Shown: in pieces, positions 8,291-15,443 of the stretch | How positions within the stretch are numbered: position 1 is the stretch's first letter | Layout: each line of letters starts with the position of its first letter | Origin: AWTP1-13 sp035762425 | Lineage (GTDB): Bacteria; Pseudomonadota; Alphaproteobacteria; Rhizobiales; Hyphomicrobiaceae | Direction: 5' to 3' | DNA: 30,121 nucleotides | NCBI GenBank assembly: GCA_035762425.1 | Contig: DASTOW010000358.1 | Location: forward strand, 1 to 30,121 | The notes under the pieces: model-generated | What the model was told of the DNA's origin: nothing | Database searches by the model: none | The model's input: only the letters and a program-made list of their open reading frames with translations | Made by a program: the position numbers and the translations under genes

Positions 8291-8632
8291 ATGCGGAATA
8301 TCCAACCAGCCAAGCCGATGGGCACGGCCAAGAAACCCGCCGCCAAGGCCAAGGCGGACACCGTCACGCTGAAGCATCTGGCAATGGCTCTGGCGGAGAG
8401 CCACGAGGTTCCCAAGAAGCAGGTCGTTGCCATGCTCGAGGGCATGGTCGGCGTGATCACAAAGCATCTCAAGAAGGGCGCCCGCATCCGGATGACTGGC
8501 CTCGGCATCCTGCAGGTCCGCAAGCGCCCGGCGCGCATGGGCCGCAACCCGGCCACCGGCGAAGCCATCAAGATCAAGGCCAGCAAGAAGATCGCCTTCC
8601 GCGCGGCCAAGGACCTCAAAGAGGCCATCTGA
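8291..8632 (+). CDS. HU/IHF family DNA-binding protein with a basic N-terminal tail
   Basis: This 113-residue protein has a lysine/alanine-rich tail (residues 7-22) followed by a complete HU fold (about 24-113). The DNA-intercalating arm is seen as ARMGRNPATGE (81-91) with the conserved proline P87, and the C-terminal KIKASKKIAFRAAKDLK matches the family. HU proteins bend DNA and organise the nucleoid. The extra tail makes it longer than the usual 90 residues. ATG 8291 is chosen because GAGGGG precedes it at a good distance; an ATG at 8264 would add nine residues. It is monocistronic, with its own A/T-rich upstream region and an intrinsic terminator. Confidence 0.92.
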   Translation: MRNIQPAKPMGTAKKPAAKAKADTVTLKHLAMALAESHEVPKKQVVAMLEGMVGVITKHLKKGARIRMTGLGILQVRKRPARMGRNPATGEAIKIKASKKIAFRAAKDLKEAI

Positions 8633-8660
8633 TCGGCGGCATGAGATTGCAGATCACTAC

Positions 8661-8685
8661 AAGCCCCGCTTCGGCGGGGCTTTTC
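8661..8685 (+). terminator. Intrinsic terminator of the HU-like gene
   Basis: AAGCCCCGC and GCGGGGCTT form a perfect stem around a short TTCG loop, and the sequence runs directly into TTTTCTT, 28 bases after the stop codon. Confidence 0.92.
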
Positions 8686-8825
8686 TTGTGCGGGTTGCGA
8701 ACCGCCGGCGTTGCAAATCGTGCCGCGCATTAATCACCTGTTTAGCCTGATCGCCCATTGTCTGTCCTGCATCGGCCGCTCGGCATGCCCTGAGTGATGC
8801 CCTGCAGCGGGGCAACTGCACACGG

Positions 8826-9431
8826 ATGACCAGCATGAGCGTGCAGCAGCCAGTCAGAGGAACGGTGGTGCCGACGTTGCGGTACCGGGACCTCCCCGCT
8901 GCGATCGACTGGCTGTGCACGGCCTTCGGCTTCGAGGAGCAGATGGCGGTCGCGGGCGAGGACGGCTCGGTTCGCTACGCGCAACTGGCGTTCGGCGATG
9001 GTCTCGTCATGCTGGGCGCGGTCGAGGACAACGCCGCCGGGCGGCTGATGGCGCAGCCGGAACAGACGGGCGGCCTCGAAACCCAGCTCTGCTACGTATG
9101 TGTGAAAGACACGCACGCGCACTGTGCTCGCGCGCGGGCAGCGGGCGCCGCGATCGTGCTCGACGTCGACGACCCGGCGAGCGGCGGTCGCGGATATTCC
9201 TGCCGCGATCCTGAAGGTCATGTCTGGACCTTTGGCACCTACGACCCGAGACAGCGCCGCCTGGTACTGCCCCGGTATCGCGCGACACCGTTGCAGGTTG
9301 CGGCGCGGCGCCTGGCCCTGGTGGTCGGGCTAGTTGCGAACATTGTGGGCTCGGCGGCTTTCCTCGGCTGGGTCAGTGCGGTGAACGGGCCCGCCGTGGT
9401 CGTCCCCTATGCGAGCCTGCCGTCACGCTGA
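8826..9431 (+). CDS. VOC (glyoxalase/bleomycin-resistance) protein with C-terminal membrane helix
   Basis: This is a 201-residue protein. Residues 12-140 form a vicinal-oxygen-chelate fold: VVPTLRYRDLPAAIDWL at the start, paired beta-alpha modules, and the family ending GYSCRDPEGHVWTFGTYDP (about 119-137). Residues 158-182 (LALVVGLVANIVGSAAFLGWV) form one predicted membrane helix, unusual for this mostly cytosolic family. It may be a membrane-tethered binding or glyoxalase-like protein; substrate unknown. Start ATG 8826 or 8835 cannot be separated. An HxlR regulator follows 60 bases later on the same strand, a frequent partner of small detoxification enzymes. Confidence 0.85.
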   Translation: MTSMSVQQPVRGTVVPTLRYRDLPAAIDWLCTAFGFEEQMAVAGEDGSVRYAQLAFGDGLVMLGAVEDNAAGRLMAQPEQTGGLETQLCYVCVKDTHAHCARARAAGAAIVLDVDDPASGGRGYSCRDPEGHVWTFGTYDPRQRRLVLPRYRATPLQVAARRLALVVGLVANIVGSAAFLGWVSAVNGPAVVVPYASLPSR

Positions 9432-9491
9432 CGGCCCATGCGGTCCGCAATCCGTACCGCAAGCGTCGGCCGGTGGTGCTAAACTGCGCGG

Positions 9492-10160
9492 ATGACGGGC
9501 TATGGTCAGTTCTGCTCGGTGGCACGTGCCCACGAGGTGATCGGCGGTCGGTGGACCATCCTGATCGTGCGCGAACTGCTGTGCGGGAGCCGGCGCTTCA
9601 ATGACATCCGCCGCGGCATTCCGCGCGTCTCGCGCACCGTTCTGTCCGAGCGATTGCAGGCGTTGACCATGGTCGGTGCGGTGGCGCGGATCGATGGCGA
9701 GCACGGCCCCGAGTACGTCCTGACCGATGCCGGCAGGGACCTGGCGATGCTGGTGGGCGCGCTCGCCACCTGGGGGCAGCGATGGCTGCCGAGGCAGCCC
9801 AACGCCGAGGACCTCGATCTGGAGCCCGTACTGATCGATATGCAAAGGCGCGTCCGGCTGCATCGTCTGCCGAACCAGCCGATCGTTGCGAGGTTCGAGA
9901 TGCGCCGCGCCCGCCCGCAGTTCATGCTGCTCAAGAGGGCGGAGGCCTCGGTGTGCACGCATAACCCCGGTTTCCCCGAACCTCTGCGCATGCATGGCCC
10001 GCTGCCTGCGCTGGTCGCGTGGTGGCGAGGCGATGCCAGCTTCGCACAAGCGCGGCACATGGGACTCGTGCTGGACGGACCGCGCTCGCTGGCGCGCGCC
10101 TTTCCAGGATGGTTCGACCGATATCAGTTCGCCCACATCGGCCCGGCCGCCACCGGCTGA
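9492..10160 (+). CDS. HxlR-type winged-helix regulator with C-terminal SCP2-like domain
   Basis: In this 222-residue protein, residues 1-100 are a canonical HxlR winged helix: FCSVARAHEVIGGRWTILIV (7-26), RFNDIRRGIPRVSRTVLSERL, then the wing ending in EYVLTDAGRDL. Residues 110-218 resemble the small sterol-carrier-like domain often fused to HxlR proteins, ending LDGPRSLARAFPGWFDRYQFA. HxlR proteins act as dimeric repressors or activators answering to toxic aldehydes, quinones or similar compounds. The inducer is unknown here; the neighbouring VOC and EthD genes are candidate targets. Confidence 0.88.
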   Translation: MTGYGQFCSVARAHEVIGGRWTILIVRELLCGSRRFNDIRRGIPRVSRTVLSERLQALTMVGAVARIDGEHGPEYVLTDAGRDLAMLVGALATWGQRWLPRQPNAEDLDLEPVLIDMQRRVRLHRLPNQPIVARFEMRRARPQFMLLKRAEASVCTHNPGFPEPLRMHGPLPALVAWWRGDASFAQARHMGLVLDGPRSLARAFPGWFDRYQFAHIGPAATG

Positions 10161-10296
10161 GCAGGAGGCGGCTTGCGCCCTCCGCAACTGCTGAGGCTAT
10201 CGCAATGCCGCACGTGGTTCGGATTTCGTACCCCTCCGACGCGAGGCTGCAGGCCATAACACCTCTCGTTCGTTCACCTGTCGAGAGGAGTGCTCC

Positions 10297-10608
10297 ATGG
10301 CTGCCCATCTGCTCGTTCTCTATCCCCGCCCCAAGAACGCCGAGGAATTCGACCGTGCCTATCGCGAAGAGCATCTGCCCTACGCCGGCCCAAGGCTCGA
10401 GGGCGCTACAAGCGTCGTGACCAAGCGCGTGGTCGGGCCGAGTTATGCGTTGCCTCCGTATCATCTCATCTCGGACGTGACCTTCCCCACGATCGAAAGC
10501 CTGAAGGCTTGTGCTATGTCCAGCCGGGGTAAGGAGGCCTTGGCGCATGCCACGTCGATCAGTTCCGGCGGCGCGCCAACGATGGTCGTGGTCGTCGACG
10601 AAGCCTGA
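10297..10608 (+). CDS. EthD family protein
   Basis: This 103-residue ferredoxin-like alpha/beta-barrel protein has the EthD hallmarks: LLVLYPRPKNAEEFDRAY near the start, then REEHLPYAGP (23-32), where the histidine is the conserved family residue. The closing segment PTMVVVVDEA forms the last strand. EthD-like proteins are small dimers linked to ether or aromatic degradation; the chemistry is often unknown. GAGAGGAG precedes ATG 10297. It lies 136 bases after the HxlR gene, so it may have its own promoter. It converges with the DUF2798 gene. Confidence 0.85.
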   Translation: MAAHLLVLYPRPKNAEEFDRAYREEHLPYAGPRLEGATSVVTKRVVGPSYALPPYHLISDVTFPTIESLKACAMSSRGKEALAHATSISSGGAPTMVVVVDEA

Positions 10609-10630
10609 AGCCCCGCGATTGCGCAGTAGC

Positions 10631-10894
10631 TCATCCCGTCCGGCGGGATGGGCTGCTCGGGGCGATGGTCAGTGCAACGACGGCGCGCTGCAAGAGCGGC
10701 GCGAACAGGATCACGACGGGCAGCATGGTGATCCAGGCAACCAGCCAGGCCAAGGTCCACTGCTGCAGGAACAGCAGACCGAATTCGGTCAACTGATGGG
10801 TGGCAATCGCCGTCGCGACAGCCGTGGTGATGGCGGCTTGGATGACGCCGAATACGAACGGTGCGTACTTCTGCGGAAGGCGTGCCATGCCCAA
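10631..10894 (-). CDS. DUF2798 family small membrane protein
   Basis: This protein of about 85-87 residues has two membrane helices (about 11-33 and 45-68) after the family opening RLPQKYAPFVFGVIQA. WLVAWITMLPVVILFAPLLQRAV makes the second helix and matches DUF2798, a family of unknown function. The start is either TTG 10894, which has GGGGA at proper spacing, or ATG 10888. It converges with the EthD gene, 22 bases apart. Confidence 0.8.
   Translation of the reverse strand: MGMARLPQKYAPFVFGVIQAAITTAVATAIATHQLTEFGLLFLQQWTLAWLVAWITMLPVVILFAPLLQRAVVALTIAPSSPSRRTG
10632..10650. terminator. Possible bidirectional terminator hairpin between convergent genes
   Basis: CATCCCG at 10632-10638 and CGGGATG at 10644-10650 form a perfect 7-bp stem with a 5-base loop. 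It lies just after the EthD gene and inside the last codons of DUF2798. No T-run is present on the plus strand. Confidence 0.4.
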
Positions 10895-11079
10895 TCGTGT
10901 CCCCTTGTGCGGTCAGGCTGTTTGAATAGCCGCTGCAAGCCGCCGAGGGGAATTACCCTTGATTGGGCAACCTGCTGACAATTTGAGCAGATTCGCGGCC
11001 GGCGAGCAGGGCTGGCGCCAGCAAAGTCGGCGCAGCCTGCCTCACGAACGCCCTCGCCGCGCCCTGGCCGAGGGATTGC

Positions 11080-11718
11080 ATGGTGACCCAATCAGCGGCA
11101 TCCGAGCGCCACCCGTTGTCAAACCAGACGTCCGACGCCCCCCTCAAGATCCTCGTCATCGACGAGAACCCGATCCGGCGCGCCATCCTGGAGGCGGGGC
11201 TGCGCGACGGTGGGTTCGATAACATCACCCTGCTCGGCGACACCACCGGGCTGGTCGACCGCATCTACAGCGTCGATCCGGATGTCATCATCATCGACCT
11301 GGAGAACCCCAGCCGCGACGTGCTGGAGCAGATGTTCCAGGTGTCGCGCATCGTGCGGCGGCCGATCGCCATGTTTGTCGACCAGAGCGACCGGGCGACT
11401 ATCGCGGCGGCGATGGAGGCGGGGGTCAGCGCCTACATCGTCGACGGCCTGAAGCAGGAGCGGGTGCGCGCCATCCTCGACATGACGATCTCGCGCTTTT
11501 CCGTGTTCGACCGGCTGCGCTCGGAGCTCGAAGAGACCAAGAGCGCGCTGAAGGACCGCAAGGTGATCGAGAAGGCCAAGGGCATCCTGATGAAAACGCG
11601 CGGGCTGGACGAGGGGGCGGCCTACGCCCTGCTGCGCCAGACGGCCATGAGCAAGGGCAAACGCATCGTCGATGTGGCCGAGAGCCTGATCAGCACCTAC
11701 GAACTCCTCAGAGACTGA
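11080..11718 (+). CDS. nasT: NasT, ANTAR-domain transcription antiterminator
   Basis: This 212-residue protein has a receiver-like domain (about 22-140; IDEN at 27-30, D73 in IIIDLENPS at the phosphoacceptor position) and a C-terminal ANTAR RNA-binding domain (about 150-208). The ANTAR consensus is visible: ALKDRKVIEKAKGILMKTRG, EGAAYALLRQTAMSKGKRI, VAESLI. NasT binds a two-hairpin leader RNA and prevents termination before nitrate-assimilation genes. NasS holds it inactive without nitrate or nitrite. Start ATG 11080 has GAGGGA upstream. nasS follows after 7 bases. A matching leader lies 2.2 kb downstream, before nrtA. Confidence 0.95.
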   Translation: MVTQSAASERHPLSNQTSDAPLKILVIDENPIRRAILEAGLRDGGFDNITLLGDTTGLVDRIYSVDPDVIIIDLENPSRDVLEQMFQVSRIVRRPIAMFVDQSDRATIAAAMEAGVSAYIVDGLKQERVRAILDMTISRFSVFDRLRSELEETKSALKDRKVIEKAKGILMKTRGLDEGAAYALLRQTAMSKGKRIVDVAESLISTYELLRD

Positions 11719-11725
11719 CAGCAAC

Positions 11726-12925
11726 ATGACCATACCCAGGACCGGCCTCAGTTCGCGCATCCCGCTTCGGGTGGGGTTCATTCCGCTGGCCGACGCCACC
11801 GCCCTGATCGTCGCCGTCGACAAGGGCTTCACCGCAGATGAAGGGCTCGACGTGGAGCTGGTGCGGGAGGTGTCGTGGTCGAACGTGCGCGACCGGCTCA
11901 ACATCGGCCAGTTCGATGCGGCGCACCTGCTGGCCCCGGTGGCGATCGCGTCGAGCCTGGGATTGGGCCATGTGCGTGTGCCGACCACGGCGCCCTTCAA
12001 CCTCGGCCTGAACGGCAACGCCATCACGATTACGAACGCGCTGTTCGCCGCGCTGAAGGACGAGGCCGACGGCGACCTGGCTGACCCGCGCGTGTCGGCG
12101 GCGGCGCTGGCGCGCGCGGTGGCGGCGCGTAAGCGCAAGGGCGAAGGGCCGCTGACGTTCGGCATGACGTTTCCCTATTCGACGCACAACTATCAGCTGC
12201 GCTTCTGGATGGCGTCGGGCGGAGTCGATCCTGACCAGGACATCCGACTGGTGGTGTTGCCGCCGCCGTTCATGGTGGAGAGCATCGCCAACGGTCACGT
12301 CGATGCGTTCTGCGTAGGTGCGCCGTGGAATTCGGTGGCGGTCGATCTCGGTATCGCCCACATCCTGCACTTCGTCTCCGAGATCCTGCAGCGCGCCGCG
12401 GAGAAGGTGCTGGCGGTACGCAGCGACTGGGCGGCGGAGAATCCCGACGTGCTCATGCGCCTGATCCGCGCACACGGCAAGGCGGCGGATTTCGTGGAGA
12501 ACGTCGACAATCGCGAGGAGGTTTGCCGCATCCTGTCGGCGCCGAACCGGATCGGAGTGGCGCCGGAAGTGATCCGTCGCACGCTGGACGGCCACCTCAA
12601 AGTGGCGCCCGACGGCACCTTCCGCTCCAGCGAACGCTATCTCATGGTCGGCCGCAAAGGCGCTGCCCGGCCTGACCCGGTGCAGGCGGCCTGGCTGTAC
12701 GCGCAGATGGTGCGCTGGGGCCAGGCGCCGATGTCGCGCGCGCTGCTTGAGACGGCGGTCGGCACGTTCCGGCCCGACCTCTACGATGCAGTGCTGGGCC
12801 ACGCCGACGGTCGCGTGGCGGGCGAGCCGGCCGATGGGGTCGGGGCGTTTGCCGGTCCGAAATTCGACGCCAACGACATCGCCGCGCATCTGGCGCCGTG
12901 CAAGATCAAGCGCAACGCGTTTTGA
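11726..12925 (+). CDS. nasS: NasS, cytoplasmic nitrate/nitrite sensor of the NrtA/CmpA family
   Basis: This 399-residue protein is homologous to nitrate-transport binding proteins: LRVGFIPLADATALIVAVDKG, WSNVRDRLNIGQFDAAHLLAP, MTFPYSTHNYQLRFWMASGG, and VDAFCVGAPWNSVAV. Unlike NrtA it has no signal peptide, which fits a cytosolic sensor that binds NasT. It follows nasT with a 7-base gap, the usual nasTS pairing. Sequestration of NasT in the absence of nitrate or nitrite is known for the family; here it is inferred from pairing and context. The ligand pocket resembles that of NrtA encoded downstream. Confidence 0.92.
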   Translation: MTIPRTGLSSRIPLRVGFIPLADATALIVAVDKGFTADEGLDVELVREVSWSNVRDRLNIGQFDAAHLLAPVAIASSLGLGHVRVPTTAPFNLGLNGNAITITNALFAALKDEADGDLADPRVSAAALARAVAARKRKGEGPLTFGMTFPYSTHNYQLRFWMASGGVDPDQDIRLVVLPPPFMVESIANGHVDAFCVGAPWNSVAVDLGIAHILHFVSEILQRAAEKVLAVRSDWAAENPDVLMRLIRAHGKAADFVENVDNREEVCRILSAPNRIGVAPEVIRRTLDGHLKVAPDGTFRSSERYLMVGRKGAARPDPVQAAWLYAQMVRWGQAPMSRALLETAVGTFRPDLYDAVLGHADGRVAGEPADGVGAFAGPKFDANDIAAHLAPCKIKRNAF

Positions 12926-12940
12926 GTCGCTACCCCTGGG

Positions 12941-12972
12941 TCCCGGATATTTCGCTGCGCGAAATTCCGGGA
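12941..12972. repeat. REP-like palindrome after nasS
   Basis: TCCCGGA at 12941-12947 pairs with TCCGGGA at 12966-12972, and an inner TTTCGC/GCGAAA pair surrounds a short loop. No T-run follows, so it resembles the dispersed palindromes seen at alphaproteobacterial gene ends more than an intrinsic terminator. The rest of the gap 12926-13244 shows nothing I can support. Confidence 0.6.
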
Positions 12973-13244
12973 TGACAACTCAGCCGGTGTCCAGTGCACA
13001 GAGAGCACGCAATGCGCATGCGTGTTGAGCATCTCGACGCGGTCCCGCTCCCGTAAAGGCGCTGTGCGCCTGCGACCGGCGCGCTGGTAGGCAAATTGAA
13101 ACATCGCCTGTCGGTGCGTCGGCGAGCGGCTCGTGATGCATCGAACACGACCCAACGGCGGGTCGATCGGCAGCGCTGCCATCGCAATTGTCTCCTTCAC
13201 TGGGGGGACTCGGCGAGCGGCGCTGTTTGCGTTTGAGGAGGTAC

Positions 13245-13691
13245 ATGACGCCGGAGCAGATTAAGCTCGTGCAGGAGACGTTCGAATCGGTGCAGCCGAT
13301 AGCGGCGCAGGCCGCAGACCTGTTCTATGGCCGTCGGTTCGAGATCGCGCCGCAGGTGCGTCCGCTGTTTCCAGAGGATCTTGCCGAGCAGACGCGCAAG
13401 CTGATGGGCACTCGGCACCGCGGTCACCAACCTGCTTCAGGTCGAGAAGATCGTGCCGGCCGTGCAGGACCTGGGGCGATGGCACTCCGGCTAGGCGTGA
13501 CGGAAGCGCCTAATGCTCCGGTCGGCGAGGCGCTAATCTGGACGCTCGACAAGGGGCTCGGTCCGGCATTCACGCCGGAGGTGAAGGACGCGCGGCTCGG
13601 CGCCTACACCACACTCGCAGGCGTGATGAAAGACGCAGCTCAGGCAGCCAAGCCCGCCCAGCAAGGACTGCTAGCGCGCGTGCTCAGATGA
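13245..13691 (+). pseudogene. Single-domain globin, disrupted by two compensating frameshifts
   Basis: The start is excellent (GAGGAG before ATG 13245), and the opening MTPEQIKLVQETFESVQPIA with PQVRPLFPEDLAEQ is a bacterial single-domain globin. From about 13408 the globin sequence (ALGTAVTNLLQVEKIVP, then DLGRWHSG) continues in the +1 frame. That frame hits a stop at 13492, and the original frame resumes at 13494 with GVTEA and VGEALIWTLDKGLGPAFTPEV. The open frame therefore spans the gene, but about 29 codons are read out of register. They include the likely proximal haem histidine (codon near 13483 in the shifted frame). TEAPN replaces the usual TEAHY, suggesting decay rather than two sequencing errors. 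Globins in nas loci, such as Bradyrhizobium Bjgb, detoxify nitric oxide. Confidence 0.75.
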
Positions 13692-13718
13692 ACCGCTGCC
13701 GACCAATGCAGCAGCGGT
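13692..13718 (+). terminator. Hairpin after the globin
   Basis: ACCGCTGC at 13692-13699 pairs perfectly with GCAGCGGT at 13711-13718 around an 11-base loop, directly after the globin stop codon. No T-run follows. It may separate the nasTS-globin transcript from the nrtA promoter region. Confidence 0.5.
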
Positions 13719-13850
13719 CGCGGATGGCGCAGCAATCAACACGCAGCGCAGCAAGTCGCTCAAGGATTCGGCAGCGCGTTGAATTCCGTCAGGGTTGATG
13801 CATGTCAGCAAGTGGTTGATTTGCCTTGATGAACACGACCCACAAGCAAT

Positions 13851-13866
13851 TGGCACGAAGTTTGAT
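13851..13866 (+). promoter_or_regulatory. Sigma54-like -24/-12 promoter element before nrtA
   Basis: TGGCACG-AAGT-TTGAT matches the RpoN consensus (TGGCACG-N4-TTGCW) perfectly at -24 and in three of five bases at -12, but the normally invariant -12 GC reads GA. Transcription would start near 13877, just before the structured leader. RpoN/NtrC control is established for nitrate-assimilation operons in several proteobacteria. I found no clear NtrC site upstream. Confidence 0.5.
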
Positions 13867-13900
13867 TGTAGAAATGCAAACCGGCATTCCGTGTGCCGGA

Positions 13901-13936
13901 GGCTCAAAGACGGGCCACCCATAAGCAACGCCGCTT
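13901..13936 (+). ncRNA. ANTAR (NasT-binding) tandem-hairpin leader RNA
   Basis: Hairpin P1 has stem GGCTC/GGGCC at 13901-13905 and 13912-13916 and hexaloop AAAGAC. Hairpin P2 has stem AAGC/GCTT at 13923-13926 and 13933-13936 and hexaloop AACGCC. The linker is 6 bases. Both loops have A at position 1 and G at position 4, the published signature of ANTAR-protein RNA targets. P2 uses bases of the 5' arm of the downstream terminator, so P2 and terminator exclude each other. NasT encoded at 11080 is the obvious ligand. A further perfect hairpin, CCGGCA/TGCCGG at 13881-13899, lies just upstream. Stem and loop assignments were made by eye, not by folding. Confidence 0.8.
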
Positions 13937-13979
13937 CCAGGGGACGCCAGGGCGCTCCCCGGAATGCGGCGTTTTGTTT
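13927..13979 (+). terminator. Attenuator (intrinsic terminator) in the nrtA leader
   Basis: AACGCCGC at 13927-13934 pairs with GCGGCGTT at 13966-13973. TTCC/GGAA, GGGGA/TCCCC and CGC/GCG extend the stem to about 20 pairs with single-base bulges around a CAGG loop. The sequence runs into TTTTGTTT. It lies about 60 bases before the nrtA start codon and would stop transcription unless the P2 hairpin forms. Confidence 0.9.
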
Positions 13980-14038
13980 GGCGGCGAGGAACGCAAAGGG
14001 AGGGGATCGATCAAGATCCACCCGAACTGCAAAGGACG

Positions 14039-15373
14039 ATGACGGCAATGACGAGCACGAGCGTGAAGGGGACTCGGGCACAGCGCGCCTTGAGCCGGCG
14101 CACATTCCTGAAGACGACAGGCAGCACGGCGGCGTTGGTTGCGGCTGCAAAGGCAACCGTGCTCGGCGGCGCGAACGTCGCGTGGGCGGCCGGTCCCGAG
14201 GTGACCAAGGCGGTGCTGGGCTACATCGCGCTGATCGATGCCTCCGCGCTGGTCATCGCCAAGGAGAAGGGCCTGTTCGCCAAGCATGGCATGCCGGACG
14301 TCGAGGTCGCCAAGCAGGCCTCGTGGGGCGCAACGCGCGACAACCTGGTGCTCGGCTCGGAGAACAACGGCATCGATGGCGCGCACATCCTGACGCCGAT
14401 GCCCTATCTGATCTCGACCGGCAAGGTGACGCAGAACAACGTGCCGACGCCGATGTACCTCATGGCGCGCCTGAATCTCGACGCACAGGCGATCTCCGTC
14501 GCGCAGGAATACAAGGACCTGGGCGTCACCACCGACGCTTCGCCGCTCAAGGCCGCCTTCGCCAAGAAGAAGGCCGAAGGCAAGGAGGTGAAGGTGGCGA
14601 TGACCTTCCCCGGCGGTACACACGACCTGTGGATCCGCTACTGGCTTGGTGCTGCCGGCATCGATCCCGACAAGGACCTGGCGACCATCGTGGTGCCGCC
14701 GCCGCAGATGGTGGCCAACATGAAGGTCGGCAACATGGATGCCTTCTGCGTCGGTGAGCCGTGGAACGAGCAGCTCGTCAACCAGGGCATCGGCTTCACG
14801 GCCTGCACCACCGGCGAGGTCTGGGCCAAGCACCCCGAGAAAGCGCTCGGCATGCGGGCAGCCTGGGTCGACAAGCATCCCAACGCCGCGCGCGCACTGC
14901 TGATGGCGGTGATGGAAGCGCAGCAGTGGTGCGAGAAGATGGAGAACAAGCAGGAGCTAGCCGAGATCGTCGGCAGGCGCCAGTGGTTCAACGTGCCGGT
15001 GCCCGACATCATCGGCCGGCTGAAGGGCGACGTGAACTACGGCAACGGCCGGGTTGCCAAGGGCACCAAGGAATACATGAAGTTCTGGAGCGACCACGCC
15101 TCCTATCCCTTCAAGAGCCACGACACCTGGTTCATCACCGAGGACATCCGCTGGGGCAAGTTGGAGCCGTCCACGGACATCAAGGCGCTGGTCGACAAGG
15201 TCAACCGCGAGGACGTCTGGCGCGACGCCGCCAAGGCGCTGTCGCTGGCGGCGTCCGACATCCCGGCCAGCACCTCGCGCGGCAAGGAGACCTTCTTCGA
15301 CGGCAAGGTGTTCGATCCGGCCGACCCGATGGCCTACCTGAAGAGCCTTTCCATCAAGCGCGCGGAAGTCTGA
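14039..15373 (+). CDS. nrtA: NrtA, nitrate ABC transporter substrate-binding protein
   Basis: This 444-residue protein has a twin-arginine signal (SRRTFLK, residues 19-25), a hydrophobic stretch, and probable cleavage near AWA at 48-50. It is thus exported folded to the periplasm. The mature part is a two-lobed NrtA/CmpA-type binding protein: VLGYIALIDASALVIAKEKG, WGATRDNLVLGSEN, MTFPGGTHDLWIRYWLGAAG, and MDAFCVGEPWNEQLV. It captures nitrate (possibly nitrite) for the NrtB/NrtD transporter encoded next. ATG 14039 is chosen for AAAGGA upstream and for the complete Tat signal; a longer reading frame from 13964 would run through the leader. It shares the fold with cytosolic NasS. Confidence 0.95.
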   Translation: MTAMTSTSVKGTRAQRALSRRTFLKTTGSTAALVAAAKATVLGGANVAWAAGPEVTKAVLGYIALIDASALVIAKEKGLFAKHGMPDVEVAKQASWGATRDNLVLGSENNGIDGAHILTPMPYLISTGKVTQNNVPTPMYLMARLNLDAQAISVAQEYKDLGVTTDASPLKAAFAKKKAEGKEVKVAMTFPGGTHDLWIRYWLGAAGIDPDKDLATIVVPPPQMVANMKVGNMDAFCVGEPWNEQLVNQGIGFTACTTGEVWAKHPEKALGMRAAWVDKHPNAARALLMAVMEAQQWCEKMENKQELAEIVGRRQWFNVPVPDIIGRLKGDVNYGNGRVAKGTKEYMKFWSDHASYPFKSHDTWFITEDIRWGKLEPSTDIKALVDKVNREDVWRDAAKALSLAASDIPASTSRGKETFFDGKVFDPADPMAYLKSLSIKRAEV

Positions 15374-15395
15374 TGCGCAGAGGTCTGATGCACAG

Positions 15396-15424
15396 CTGGC
15401 CGTCATGCGGGACGGCCAGTTTTT
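15396..15424 (+). terminator. Intrinsic terminator between nrtA and nrtB
   Basis: CTGGCCGTC at 15396-15404 and GACGGCCAG at 15411-15419 form a perfect 9-bp stem with a 6-base loop, followed by TTTTT. It lies 22 bases after nrtA and 20 before nrtB. It probably lets only part of the transcripts continue, so that the binding protein is made in excess over the membrane complex. Confidence 0.85.
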
Positions 15425-15443
15425 CCGTTCATGGAGACGATTG

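Noticed and set aside
12781..13200. Minus-strand frame with AAGGAG before an ATG at about 13182
   Set aside because: It has no recognisable domain and its 3' part is antisense to nasS. Three overlapping minus-strand frames here are equally plausible, so none is supported.
13787..13800. CGTC[AGGGTT]GATG hexaloop hairpin upstream of nrtA
   Set aside because: It has the A1/G4 loop but only a weak 4-bp stem, lies about 100 bases from the other hairpins, and is upstream of the predicted promoter.
13873..13888. AATGC/GCATT hairpin with hexaloop AAACCG as the first ANTAR hairpin
   Set aside because: Loop position 4 is C rather than G, it competes with the CCGGCA hairpin, and it would straddle the predicted transcription start. 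The pair at 13901 and 13923 fits better.
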